64,000 bases of DNA from Microbispora sp. H11081 (GCF_012999535.1 NZ_JABBWV010000009.1:186001-250000); one strand, 5' to 3'; positions 42,450-51,387 are shown, counted from the first letter of the stretch. Numbers and translations are program-made. The notes: a model not told the origin generated them from the sequence alone.

Positions 42450-43094
42450 TCATCCGCCAACGCCGTTGGGGCGCACCTGCTCGCCTTCCAGACTCCGTAG
42501 GAATCTATACATGCCCGAAGATGGATTATCGTGCGGAAAGATCGTGCCATTTTCGGCGTGACGTACGTCAAGGCGCTCCGCATGTCGGGCGGCATTCTTC
42601 CGCAGAGGCATGTAGACGCCGGGGTCAATGCTCTTCCCCGGTCGGCCGTCCAGCGACCGAGAGCGACGCTCCGCCGCATCCGTTTCCATGAACGCGCCAC
42701 AGTTGCCGAAATGTAATATCAGCCACAGCTCGAAACATGGGTTCGAGATTGCGAGATTGATCTCATTCGACCGAGCGAGGTCAATCGCCTGCGCCAGATT
42801 GGGGTGATTTCGCGGCCATTCGACGTCGAAGAGGCACCAGCATTCATCGATCTCCGGATCGCTCGCGCATTCCACAGCCTTCCTGACCAGTGTGATCGGC
42901 ACACCTTGTTCGGGATGTATCTGTATGTTCAGCATGGTGTTCTCGGCTATGTGCGGGAGCCGCTTCAGGCCATTGATGTAGTCCGGCTCCGAACTCCGGC
43001 CCTCACAGAAAACCATGATCGTGCGTAGCTCGGGGCGTTTCTCGGCGGTCCTCTTGAGCGGCCTTCCGCCTCTTTGCCGCCTGTTGAGTGCCAT
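42450..43094 (-). CDS. RloB-family protein (AbiL-like TOPRIM component)
   Basis: A 214-aa RloB-like protein. Motif VFCEGRSSEPDYINGLK (Glu31, Glu36) and CLFDVEWPRNH fit the acidic positions of a TOPRIM-type nuclease core as found in RloB/AbiLii and OLD-family partners. NPCFELWLILHF is the other conserved RloB segment. ATG 43094 overlaps the ATPase stop in a TGATG junction. DNA is lower in GC than the surroundings, which suggests transfer. Predicted effector of an abortive-infection type defence module. Confidence 0.85.
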   Translation of the reverse strand: MALNRRQRGGRPLKRTAEKRPELRTIMVFCEGRSSEPDYINGLKRLPHIAENTMLNIQIHPEQGVPITLVRKAVECASDPEIDECWCLFDVEWPRNHPNLAQAIDLARSNEINLAISNPCFELWLILHFGNCGAFMETDAAERRSRSLDGRPGKSIDPGVYMPLRKNAARHAERLDVRHAENGTIFPHDNPSSGMYRFLRSLEGEQVRPNGVGG

Positions 43095-44365
43095 CAGCCG
43101 ATCAACCCGAGCGCACGCAGCAGAGGAGTCTGATCCACTTGAGGGAGAGCACCGAATCTGCCATGGAGGTAGGCGTTCTCTAGATTCTGCGATTTACGCA
43201 CGCGCTCTCCGGCGAAGTCGGCAAGAGCTCCGAGGCGAGTCGAGCCGTCGGCGCGCTTTTCCGTCAGCCATACCTCGTCCCTGTTCAGATGATTGAGGAG
43301 GCTCGTGTCATGAGACGTGAAGATCAGCTGAGCCCCCCGGGGATTGGTCACCGGACTATGGAAGAGGCGCAGCAACTCCGCGGACAATGTGGGATGCAGG
43401 CTGGCGTCAAGTTCGTCGAAAAGCACGATGGAGCCTTGCCTCAGAGCGGTCAGGATAGGACCGATCAGAGCGAACCAAGTTCTGGTGCCTTCCGACTCGA
43501 CGCTCAACTCGAACGGCACACTCTCCTCCGTGGTTTTATGTAGCAGCCGAACTCTACGCTGTGTACGCACCTCCGAGTCGGGAAAACTTATCTCCTGGTG
43601 ATCTATGATCACGTCTTCGATGCCGAGGTCGGCCATCCGCAGAAGCGCCAACGCCTGCTGGCGAGATCCGATAACTCCAAGCTCTTCGTTCGCGAAGAGA
43701 GAGGGTTGGTCGTTCGCCTCTTCGAACCAGCGTACGGTGGAGCGAGGAAGCAGCCCGCCGTAAAACCCCTGCGGCCTGCGCCTGGGCGCGTGGCCGAGGT
43801 TTTGCACCCTCAGGATCTCTCGCGCGAACTCCGACACCAGCGGTTCGTCGAAACGCCGGGCGATCGAGAGCGCCAGCGTCCTGTCCGTGAGGAGCTCGCG
43901 CGTTCCGGACAGGCTGCCGAGGCCCCTCTGCAGCTTCAAATCCGTCTCTTCACGCTCGAATATTCGCCTTCGCTTTTTCTCCGGGTAGTGAAATAGACCC
44001 TCATAGAGCACACGCTGCCGGTTCAACTCAAGCACATACTCATAGCGGATGTCGTTGATCGTGACATCGATACTGAACTCACTCGTGGAGCTGAGGCCAT
44101 CGCCGAAGGCGAAGAGTTCGATCGGTATCTCATCCTCCCAGAAACGAAGAGAATGCTGGATCGCGTCGCGGAGCCAGGAAAGAGCTGCCACAAAATTGGA
44201 CTTACCGGAGGCATTCGGCCCATACACTGCCGCAACCGGCAAGAGGCTCTCGCCCAGCAATGGCGCGGGACGCGCCTCTTCCCGATCTCGATCGATCGCG
44301 ACCATGGATAGCTCGGCCGCCCCCCAGATGGATCGGTAGTTCGACACTCCGAATCTGATCAACAT
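43094..44365 (-). CDS. RloA-like AAA (OLD/ABC-type) ATPase of an AbiL-like module
   Basis: A 423-aa ATPase with Walker A GPNASGKS (49-56), Walker B IVLFDELDASLHP and the late switch histidine in FTSHDTSLL. This is the RecF/OLD-like AAA_15/AAA_21 pattern seen in RloA/AbiLi. One 60-nt stretch, 44041-44100, contains only 31 G/C, far below the neighbours. GATAGT ends 8 nt before ATG 44365 with no ribosome site, so the mRNA may be leaderless. It is the sensor or motor half of the pair with RloB. Confidence 0.87.
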   Translation of the reverse strand: MLIRFGVSNYRSIWGAAELSMVAIDRDREEARPAPLLGESLLPVAAVYGPNASGKSNFVAALSWLRDAIQHSLRFWEDEIPIELFAFGDGLSSTSEFSIDVTINDIRYEYVLELNRQRVLYEGLFHYPEKKRRRIFEREETDLKLQRGLGSLSGTRELLTDRTLALSIARRFDEPLVSEFAREILRVQNLGHAPRRRPQGFYGGLLPRSTVRWFEEANDQPSLFANEELGVIGSRQQALALLRMADLGIEDVIIDHQEISFPDSEVRTQRRVRLLHKTTEESVPFELSVESEGTRTWFALIGPILTALRQGSIVLFDELDASLHPTLSAELLRLFHSPVTNPRGAQLIFTSHDTSLLNHLNRDEVWLTEKRADGSTRLGALADFAGERVRKSQNLENAYLHGRFGALPQVDQTPLLRALGLIG

Positions 44366-44605
44366 GAGCTCACACTATCTTGCACCAATGCTGTCGACAC
44401 AGGGTTCAGAACGTAAAAAGTCGACGAGATCGTGGGTGTACGTGCAGGCACGCCGCGCGCAGACCTTCATACGTGAGAACCATCACGCGAATCGCGGGCC
44501 GCCGCACGCGGCTCGATCACGTGACCGGGCCGCGAGTGGCGTCCGGCCGGGCGATGGGTGTGCCGGTGGACCCGGGCGGTGGGCCCAGGTGGGCCCGGAC
44601 GGACG

Positions 44606-45367
44606 TCAGACGGCCCAGCCGCCGTCCACGTTGATCGTCGCTCCGGTGACGTAGCGCTCGCCGTCGCCCGCCAGGTGGGCCACGGTCTCGGCGATGTCGC
44701 CCGGCTCCGCGTAGCGGCCGAGGACCGTCAGCCCCCGGATCGTGTCCGCCATGGGGCTGTCCGCCGGGTTCGAGGCGGTGTCGGTCGGGCCGGGATTGAC
44801 GAGGTTGACCGTGATGCCGCGCGGCCCGAGGTCACGGGCGAGCCCCTTGGTCATTCCGGTCATGGCCGTCTTGCTCATCGCGTACAGGGCGAAGCCCGGG
44901 AAGACGGCACGCTCGGCCATGTTGCTGCCGATGGTGATGATCCGGCCGCCTTCGGTCATGTGAGCCGCCGCCGCCCGCGCGGCCAGGAACGGCCCGCGCA
45001 CGTTGGCCGCGAGCGTACGGTCGACCTCCTCCTGCCCCAGATCCTCGATGGGCGCGACGTGGAAGACCGCCGCGTTGTTCACGAGGACGTCGAGCCGGCC
45101 GAGCTCCGCGGCCGCCTCGTCCACGGCCGCGGTGACCGCCGCCGCGTCACCGTTGTCGGCCCGGATGACCAGCGCTCGCCTGCCCATCCCCGTCACCTTC
45201 TCGGCCACGGCCGCCGCGCTGTCATCGTCGCGCTCGTAGGTAAGCGCCACGTCCGCGCCGCGCTCGGCCAGCTTGAGCGCGATCGCCGCGCCGATCCCCC
45301 GGCCACCCCCGGTGACCAGGGCCGCCCTGCCGTTCATGTCGTCGATTTCGTTCATGATGTCGAGCAT
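44606..45367 (-). CDS. SDR-family oxidoreductase
   Basis: A 253-aa classical short-chain dehydrogenase: TGGGRGIG cofactor motif, NNAA, catalytic Ser in TIGSNM and YAMSK (Tyr/Lys), and PGPTDT. NADP preference is suggested by the early Arg/Lys-rich second strand (TYERDDD is ambiguous). The start may be 45367 or the later ATGs 4 or 10 codons inside. It is similar to 3-oxoacyl-ACP reductase-like enzymes. No pathway neighbours. Confidence 0.9.
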   Translation of the reverse strand: MLDIMNEIDDMNGRAALVTGGGRGIGAAIALKLAERGADVALTYERDDDSAAAVAEKVTGMGRRALVIRADNGDAAAVTAAVDEAAAELGRLDVLVNNAAVFHVAPIEDLGQEEVDRTLAANVRGPFLAARAAAAHMTEGGRIITIGSNMAERAVFPGFALYAMSKTAMTGMTKGLARDLGPRGITVNLVNPGPTDTASNPADSPMADTIRGLTVLGRYAEPGDIAETVAHLAGDGERYVTGATINVDGGWAV

Positions 45368-45449
45368 GGCGGCGGCGCCACGGGGAGATCCGGCGGCGAT
45401 CGGACCTCGCGTTCCGACCGCCAGGCCCGCGAGACAGGCGACAGTACTG

Positions 45450-46019
45450 TCAGGCGCCGCGCGCCCGGAAGGCGGCGGTCTTCACCCGGTTCTGGCAGGC
45501 GGTGGAGCAGAAGCGCCGGGTGCCGTTGCGGGAGGTGTCCACGTAGACGCGGTCGCAGTGGGGCGCGGTGCACACGCCGAGCCGGTCGTGCAACTCGCCG
45601 CCGAGCACCACGGCGAGGCCGGTCGCGCAGCCGGCGGCGTAGTTGGCGGCCAGGGTGCCGCCCGCGCCGTGGAAGTGCAGGTGCCAGGGCTCCCCGTCGT
45701 GCCGTTCGAGGTGCGGGCGCGCGTCCGTCTCCGCCAGCAGTTCGTTCACGGCGAGCGCCGCCGCGTCCACATCGCCGCTCGTCACCGCCTCGAACACGCG
45801 GCGCAGCCGCCCCGCGATCTCCGCGAGCGCGCCCGCCTCCGCCTCGGCCACCGTGGGCGCCCGCCTGTCGCCGCTCGCGAGCACGTCGGCGACCGCGGCC
45901 GTCCGCGCCTCGCCCGTCGGCGGCTCGTACGGCCGGCCCCGCGCCTCACCCGCCGTCAGCGCGTTGACCAGGCCCACGGCGACCGACACCACCGCATCGG
46001 TGTGACTGTTGAAGTTCAC
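45450..46019 (-). CDS. CGNR zinc-finger transcriptional regulator (ABATE domain)
   Basis: A 189-aa regulator with an N-terminal ABATE-like stress domain and a C-terminal CGNR zinc finger: CTAPHCDRVYVDTSRNGTRR followed by FCSTACQNR. GTG 46019 is favoured; the upstream extension passes through the repeated CAGTTACA sites. It is divergent from a methyltransferase gene and probably controls it through the repeats at 46024-46080. Confidence 0.87.
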   Translation of the reverse strand: MNFNSHTDAVVSVAVGLVNALTAGEARGRPYEPPTGEARTAAVADVLASGDRRAPTVAEAEAGALAEIAGRLRRVFEAVTSGDVDAAALAVNELLAETDARPHLERHDGEPWHLHFHGAGGTLAANYAAGCATGLAVVLGGELHDRLGVCTAPHCDRVYVDTSRNGTRRFCSTACQNRVKTAAFRARGA

Positions 46020-46023
46020 TTGA

Positions 46024-46080
46024 CCAGTTACACCCTTGCGCTCTACGTTGTAACTGCCGAAAGCATACACGCCAGTTACA
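46024..46080. promoter_or_regulatory. CAGTTACA repeat cluster between divergent genes
   Basis: CCAGTTACA occurs at 46024-46032 and 46072-46080, and the complement TGTAACTG lies at 46049-46056 between them. The first and last are 48 bp apart. The cluster fills the 71-bp gap between the CGNR regulator and the methyltransferase, so it is a likely operator. Confidence 0.6.
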
Positions 46081-46090
46081 TGGAGGCAGC

Positions 46091-46855
46091 ATGCTCACTC
46101 TGGACGTCGCCGCCCGGTGGATCGACCGCTGGGACCGCCAGCAGGAGGGCTACCTCCCCGACCGGGAGGAGCGGTTCACGGCGCTGATCGACGCGGTCGA
46201 GGCGGGCGTCGGCCGCCCGGACCCACTGGTGATCGACCTCGGCTGCGGACCCGGCTCGCTCTCGGCCCGCCTGCTCGCACGCCTGCCCCGGGCCACCGTC
46301 GTCGCGGTGGACACCGACCCCCTGCTGCTGTCGCTCGGCCGGGCCGCGTACGGCGACCGCGACGGCCTGCGCTTCGCCGACCTGGACCTGCGCGAACCGG
46401 GGTGGAGCCAGGCGCTCGGCCTCGACCGCCCCGCCGACGCGGCGGTGAGCACGACCGCCCTGCACTGGCTGGCCGAGCCGGACCTGCGGGCCGTGTACGC
46501 CGAACTGGCGGCCGTGCTGCGGACTGGCGGGCTGTTCCTCAACGGCGACCACCTGGTCTCCGAGGACGTCACCCCCACGCTGGCCCGCCTGGAGCAGGCC
46601 GTGCACGAGAGCGAGGAGCGACGGCGCTTCGCCGAGGGCAGGCCGGAGGACTGGCGGCAGTGGTGGGACGCGATCACCGCCGACCCCGACCTCGCGGGCG
46701 TCGCAACACCCCGGCCGGCCACCACGTCGCACCACGGCTCGGAGTCGCTCCACCTGTCCACCCACGTCGAAGCCCTCCGCGCGGCGGGCTTCGGCGAGAT
46801 CGGGACGCTCTGGCAGCGCGGCCACAACCGCCTGCTCTGCGCCGTGCGCCCGTAG
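46091..46855 (+). CDS. Class I SAM-dependent methyltransferase
   Basis: A 254-aa methyltransferase with motif I VIDLGCGPGSLS, VAVDTDP, and TALHWL. TGGAGG lies just upstream of ATG 46091. It is divergent from the CGNR regulator. The substrate is unknown; the fold is of the trans-aconitate or small-molecule type. A hairpin terminator follows at 46868-46900. Confidence 0.88.
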   Translation: MLTLDVAARWIDRWDRQQEGYLPDREERFTALIDAVEAGVGRPDPLVIDLGCGPGSLSARLLARLPRATVVAVDTDPLLLSLGRAAYGDRDGLRFADLDLREPGWSQALGLDRPADAAVSTTALHWLAEPDLRAVYAELAAVLRTGGLFLNGDHLVSEDVTPTLARLEQAVHESEERRRFAEGRPEDWRQWWDAITADPDLAGVATPRPATTSHHGSESLHLSTHVEALRAAGFGEIGTLWQRGHNRLLCAVRP

Positions 46856-46867
46856 TCCGCAGGGACC

Positions 46868-46900
46868 TCCGGCGGGCCGCCTTCGGGTTTGCCCGCCGGA
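46868..46900 (+). terminator. Hairpin terminator after methyltransferase
   Basis: A 10-bp perfect stem (TCCGGCGGGC and complement) with a 13-nt loop begins 13 nt after the methyltransferase stop and ends 20 nt before the acetate kinase start. It may instead act as an attenuator for the downstream gene. Confidence 0.6.
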
Positions 46901-46920
46901 TCGCCGGGGAGACGGACGCC

Positions 46921-48039
46921 ATGACACCGGTCGTGCTCACCGTCAACGCCGGCTCCAGCAGCCTGCAACTGCATCTGGTGCGCGACGACCGCGTCCTGCG
47001 CACCGAGCACAGCGAGCACGGCCCGGATCCCGCCGCGGCGGAGCGCACGCTGTCGGACTTCCTGGCCCGGGCGGACGCCGAGGTGACCGCCGTCGGCCAC
47101 CGGCTCGTGCACGGCGGCGAGGCCGTACGCGCGCCGGTCGTGGCCGACGACGACGTGGTCAAGGCGGTGCGCGGATACGCCGATCTCGCCCCGTTGCACG
47201 TGCCGCCCGCGCTCGCGCTGGTGGAGGCGGCCCGGCGGGTGCTGCCGTCGGCGCCGCACGTGCTGTGTCCCGACACCGCCTTCCACGCGGGGCTGCCCGC
47301 CGCCGCCGCGACCTACGCCCTGCCCGCCGAGTGGCGGCGACGGTGGGGCCTTCGCCGTTACGGCTTCCACGGGCTGTCGTACGCGTGGGCGGCCAGGCGG
47401 GCGGCCGAACTGCTCGGGCGGCCGGCCGGTGAGGTCAGTCTGGTCCTCACGCATCTCGGCGGCGGGTGCTCGGTCTGCGCCGTACGGGACGGCCGGAGCG
47501 TGGACACCTCGATGGGGTTCACGCCGCTGGAGGGCGTGCCGATGAGCAAGCGGTCGGGCAGCGTCGATCCCGGCATGCTCCTGTGGCTGCTGTCGGGCTC
47601 GCGCCTCACGCTCGACGAACTGCGCGAGGGGCTTGAGCACGACTCCGGCCTGCTCGGGCTCTCCGGTGGCCTGTCCGGCGACACCCGCGACCTGGTCGCC
47701 TCGAAGGAGGAGGCCGCCGCCCTGGCGCTCGGCGTGTTCGCCTACCGGGTGAGCCGCGAGATCGCCGCCGCCACCGCCGCGCTCGACCGGCTCGACGCGC
47801 TCGTGTTCACCGGCGAGATCGGCTGGGACCAGCCCGAGGTGCGCGAGGCGGTGTGCGGCGCGCTGTCGCTGCTCGGCGTGGAGCCGCCCGCCGTGACCGA
47901 CGCCGACCGGGACCTCGTCGTCAGCCCGCCGGGCGCCCGCGTGCCGGTCCTCGTCGTACGGCCCCGGGAGGAGCTCCAGCTCGCCCGGGAGACACTCGCC
48001 GCGCTCGGCCGTTCCGCCGGTGTGGCCGGTCGGCCGTAG
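46921..48039 (+). CDS. ackA: Acetate/propionate kinase family protein
   Basis: A 372-aa member of the acetokinase family that converts acetyl phosphate and ADP to acetate and ATP. Signatures are TVNAGSSSLQL, GHRLVHGG, CPDTAFH, YGFHGLSY, HLGGGCS and DTSMGFTPLEG. It is somewhat shorter than typical AckA (about 400). No phosphate acetyltransferase gene is adjacent, so it may work with a phosphoketolase product or a distant pta. The phzF-like gene follows after 11 nt. Confidence 0.88.
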   Translation: MTPVVLTVNAGSSSLQLHLVRDDRVLRTEHSEHGPDPAAAERTLSDFLARADAEVTAVGHRLVHGGEAVRAPVVADDDVVKAVRGYADLAPLHVPPALALVEAARRVLPSAPHVLCPDTAFHAGLPAAAATYALPAEWRRRWGLRRYGFHGLSYAWAARRAAELLGRPAGEVSLVLTHLGGGCSVCAVRDGRSVDTSMGFTPLEGVPMSKRSGSVDPGMLLWLLSGSRLTLDELREGLEHDSGLLGLSGGLSGDTRDLVASKEEAAALALGVFAYRVSREIAAATAALDRLDALVFTGEIGWDQPEVREAVCGALSLLGVEPPAVTDADRDLVVSPPGARVPVLVVRPREELQLARETLAALGRSAGVAGRP

Positions 48040-48050
48040 AATCCGCGGGC

Positions 48051-48833
48051 ATGCGCATCTTCACCGTTGACTCTTTCACCGACCGGCCGTTCCGGGGCAA
48101 TCCCGCCGCGGTCTGCCTCCTCGACGAGACCGTGCCGGACGAGTGGATGCAGGCCGTGGCCGCCGAGATGCGTCACTCGGAGACGGCCTTCGTGCTGTCG
48201 CAGGGCGATGGTCCGTGCTCACTGCGCTGGTTCACCCCCGAGGTCGAGGTCGCGCTGTGCGGGCACGCCACCCTGGCCACCGCGCACGTCCTCTACTCGC
48301 TGGGCGAGTCCGGGCGGCTGGAGTTCGCCACCAAGAGCGGCGTGCTCGCCACCGACCAGGAGGAGGGCGGCCTGATCACGATGGACTTCCCGGCGAACCC
48401 GGCCACGCCGTGCCCGCCCCCGGAGGGCCTCGCCGAGGCCCTCGGCGTCACCCCGCTGAGGACCGGGCGCAGCCGGTTCGACGTCCTGGTCGAGGTCGGG
48501 TCGGCCAAGGAGGTGCGGGCCGCGGACCCCGACATGGCGCGGCTGACCGAGGTCGACGCCAGGGGCGTCATCGTGACGGCGCCGGGCGAGGGCGCCTCCG
48601 CCGACTACGTCTCCCGGTTCTTCGCGCCCCGGGTGGGCGTGCCCGAGGACCCCGTCACCGGCTCGGCGCACTGCGTGCTCGCGCCGTACTGGTCCGCCGC
48701 GCTCGGCCGGGACACGCTCGTCGGGGAGCAGTTGTCGCGGCGCGGCGGGACCGTGCGCACGACCCTGCGCGGCGACCGGGTCGAACTCGCCGGGACGGCC
48801 GTGACCATCTGGTCCGGCGAGCTGGAGGTCTGA
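48051..48833 (+). CDS. PhzF-family isomerase/epimerase
   Basis: A 260-aa protein of the diaminopimelate-epimerase-like PhzF family. Start MRIFTVDSFTDRPFRGNPAAV, catalytic Glu44 in RHSETAFV, CGHATLATAHV and PEDPVTGSAHC are all present. Phenazine genes are absent, so it is a general PhzF-like isomerase with unknown substrate. It is probably co-transcribed with acetate kinase. Confidence 0.9.
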   Translation: MRIFTVDSFTDRPFRGNPAAVCLLDETVPDEWMQAVAAEMRHSETAFVLSQGDGPCSLRWFTPEVEVALCGHATLATAHVLYSLGESGRLEFATKSGVLATDQEEGGLITMDFPANPATPCPPPEGLAEALGVTPLRTGRSRFDVLVEVGSAKEVRAADPDMARLTEVDARGVIVTAPGEGASADYVSRFFAPRVGVPEDPVTGSAHCVLAPYWSAALGRDTLVGEQLSRRGGTVRTTLRGDRVELAGTAVTIWSGELEV

Positions 48834-48855
48834 CCGGAGGCCGAGTTCCCGATGG

Positions 48856-49866
48856 TCAGGACGTGGCCGCCACGGCGAGGGCGGCCTCGATCCGCCACAC
48901 GGCGGTGATCGCCCCGAACGCCAGCAGTCGCACGAGGTCGGCGTCGGACCGCCCGCCCCCGGTCTCCCGCCAGGCGGCGACGTCGGCGTCGGTCACCCGG
49001 TAGGGCGCGAGGGCGGCCAGCAACGCGAGCCTGGCCGCGGGACGCTCCGCGGGCGCCACCCGCGCCAGTGGGCCGGACGGCCAGCCGGACAGAGCAGGAT
49101 GCTCGCCGTCCCAGGCCGCGACGGCCTCCACGACCGCCTCACCCGCCGTGCCGCCCAGGAGGGCGGCCCCCTCCCCCGCCGTGGCGTGCAGCGCGGCGAA
49201 CGCCGTCCCGATGGGCGTGCCCGCCGCCCAGGCCCTGACCCTGCCAGGCGGCAGCCCCCGCAGCAGGGGCAGCGCCTCGCCCACCGGCAGCCTGCGGCGC
49301 ACCGTCCTGGCCATGGCCATGCCGCCCAGACCGCGGACGAGCCGCGACCGCTGCAGGCCGGCGGGCAGGAGGTCGTCGGTGAGCAGCGACGACACCATGC
49401 GGTTGATGAAGTGGAAGGCGAGGGCCGTGCCGATGTGCTCGGCCGCCTGATCCGGCGGGCACGGCGGCGCCTGTCCGGCCGTCGCCGTGCCGGTGGCCCA
49501 GTCGAACAGCCGCGCGTGCCCGGCATCGGACGGCCGCTCCCCCCGCGCCACGGTCTCGGCCAGCCGGTGCTCACCGGTCGCGTGCAGGAGCACGGTGTGC
49601 GCGTCCACGCAGAACGGGCACTTGTTGGCGAGCGAGACCCCGGCGGCGACGACCTCCTTGCCCGCCCGCGACGCCCGGCCGGCGAGCAGCGACTCGCGCA
49701 GCACGGCCCAGGTGGCGGCCAGCACGTCCGGAGCCGGGGACAGCGTCATGAACAGCGGCATGCGGGCCATGCCGAAGTCCCGGGCGATCTGGGCATACAC
49801 CTCGGCCACCCTGCCGGTCGCGGCCTCCCTCGGCACCGGGGTCACATAGCGGTACGGCGTGGGCAT
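48856..49866 (-). CDS. Carboxymuconolactone decarboxylase/AhpD-like protein
   Basis: A 336-aa helical protein with the AhpD-type redox motif CPFCVDAH at about residue 87, preceded by RAGKEVVAAGVSLANK. It is longer than simple AhpD proteins by a C-terminal helical half (AALHATAGEGAALLGG and onward). GGGGAGG precedes ATG 49866. Role probably peroxide-related or unknown; it is divergent from a two-component system. Confidence 0.85.
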   Translation of the reverse strand: MPTPYRYVTPVPREAATGRVAEVYAQIARDFGMARMPLFMTLSPAPDVLAATWAVLRESLLAGRASRAGKEVVAAGVSLANKCPFCVDAHTVLLHATGEHRLAETVARGERPSDAGHARLFDWATGTATAGQAPPCPPDQAAEHIGTALAFHFINRMVSSLLTDDLLPAGLQRSRLVRGLGGMAMARTVRRRLPVGEALPLLRGLPPGRVRAWAAGTPIGTAFAALHATAGEGAALLGGTAGEAVVEAVAAWDGEHPALSGWPSGPLARVAPAERPAARLALLAALAPYRVTDADVAAWRETGGGRSDADLVRLLAFGAITAVWRIEAALAVAATS

Positions 49867-49988
49867 CCTGGCCTCCCCATCGGTCGTGCTGTCATGGGGC
49901 CCGATCCTGCCTGGCGCCGGCGTCCCCGGTCGTCGTACGGCGGGAGGCGTTCCGCGCCGCTCCCCGGAACGGCGGCACGCGTGCGCCG

Positions 49989-50004
49989 TACTCCGGCGGG
50001 AGTA
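49989..50004. promoter_or_regulatory. Inverted repeat TACTCC-N4-GGAGTA
   Basis: A perfect 6-bp inverted repeat with a 4-nt spacer lies 60 bp before the histidine kinase gene in the divergent promoter region. It may be the binding site of the cognate NarL-type regulator (autoregulation). Confidence 0.5.
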
Positions 50005-50064
50005 GCGCGGGATCGGTCCGGCGGGAGGAGGCGGCGCGAACCGGTCACGGTCTACGCTTCGCGC

Positions 50065-51387
50065 ATGGACGGCGATCGCGGACGGCAGTCCTCCTCCGGC
50101 CCGCCCGCTACCCCGGACCGGACGGCGCCCCATGACGCGGGAACGCCGGACGGCCGGTCGGGCGCGCGGCGCCTCGCCGGGACGCACGCCTCGGACGTCG
50201 CGATCGCGGGCGCGGTGGCGGCGCTGCTCGTAGGCGGGACCCTGGTGCCCGGCGCGCCGAGCGGCCCCGCGCAGGTGGGGGTGGCCGGCTACCTGCTCCT
50301 GGTGGGCGGGGCCGCCGCCCTGGCGGTGCGGCGGACCGCGCCGGTGACCGCGCTCGTCGTCTCGGCGGCCTGCATGCTGGGCTATGCCCTGCGGGTGTCG
50401 CCCGAGACCCCGACCGCCTTCCCCGTGATCGTCGCCGTCTTCTCCGCCGCGAACGCGGGCCGGCGCGTGTGGGCGGCGTCGGCGAGCGCGGTCTACCTCG
50501 CCGGTGTCCTGCTCGTGGAGCTGTCGGACGTCGGCGCGCGGAGCCCGCGTGAGGAGGTCGACCGGGTCGGCCTGCTGCTCGGCTGGTTCGTCGCCGCCAA
50601 CGTGGCGGGGGTCGTCTCGCGGCAGCGGCGGGCGTACCTGCGCCAGGCCGAGCAGCGCGCCGCCGAGGCTGAGCGGACCCGCGAGGAGGCCGCGCTGCGC
50701 CGGGCGGGCGAGGAGCGGCTGCGCATCGCCAGGGAGTTGCACGACTCGCTCACCCACAGCATCTCGATCATCAAGGTGCAGGCCGGGGTGGCCGTCCACC
50801 TGGCGCGCAAGCGGGGCGAGGACGTGCCTCCCGCGCTGCTGGCCATCCAGGACGCGAGCGCGGACGCCATGCGGGAACTGCGCGCGACGCTCGAGGTGCT
50901 GCGGGAGCCCGGCGACGACGACGCCTCCGGCACGGACAGGGCCGGCCGGATCGCCGAACTCGTCGAGCGGGCGCGGTCGGCGGGCGTGCCCGCGACGCTG
51001 GCGGTCACCGGCACACCCCACGCGCTGCCGCCCGAGGTCGACCTGGCCGCCTACCGGATCGTGCAGGAGGCGCTCACCAACGTGGCGCGGCACGCGGGCC
51101 CCGCCTCCGCGTCTGTGCACGTCGGCTACCGGCCCGGCGCCCTCGTCGTACGCGTCGAGGACGACGGCCCTGGCCTGCCCGGGGAGCCGTACGGCGCGCA
51201 GCGGCCCGGACCTGTTCGCACGGGCGTGGGACTCACCGGCATGCGGGAGCGGGTGACCGCGCTCGGCGGGCGGCTCCAGGCTGGTCCCGGGCCGGACGGC
51301 GGTTTCACCGTCCACGCCGAACTGCCGCTGCCGGCCGCGGCGACCGGGTCCGACGACGTGCCCACGGCCGAGGAGGGCGCGGCGTGA
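50065..51387 (+). CDS. NarL-family sensor histidine kinase
   Basis: A 440-aa kinase with about five TM helices (about 43-185), a short coiled linker, HisKA_3 with His226 (RELHDSLTHSISI), and a HATPase domain with EALTNVARHA, DDGPGLPG and GVGLTGMRERV. The ATG at 50065 is used. Partner of the regulator that overlaps its stop by 4 nt. No extracellular sensor domain is visible, so the signal is probably membrane-related. Confidence 0.93.
   Translation: MDGDRGRQSSSGPPATPDRTAPHDAGTPDGRSGARRLAGTHASDVAIAGAVAALLVGGTLVPGAPSGPAQVGVAGYLLLVGGAAALAVRRTAPVTALVVSAACMLGYALRVSPETPTAFPVIVAVFSAANAGRRVWAASASAVYLAGVLLVELSDVGARSPREEVDRVGLLLGWFVAANVAGVVSRQRRAYLRQAEQRAAEAERTREEAALRRAGEERLRIARELHDSLTHSISIIKVQAGVAVHLARKRGEDVPPALLAIQDASADAMRELRATLEVLREPGDDDASGTDRAGRIAELVERARSAGVPATLAVTGTPHALPPEVDLAAYRIVQEALTNVARHAGPASASVHVGYRPGALVVRVEDDGPGLPGEPYGAQRPGPVRTGVGLTGMRERVTALGGRLQAGPGPDGGFTVHAELPLPAAATGSDDVPTAEEGAA

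Noticed and set aside
38497-44365. Classification as BREX or Pgl
   Set aside because: No PglZ, BrxC or PglX signature was seen. The similarity is limited to general component types.
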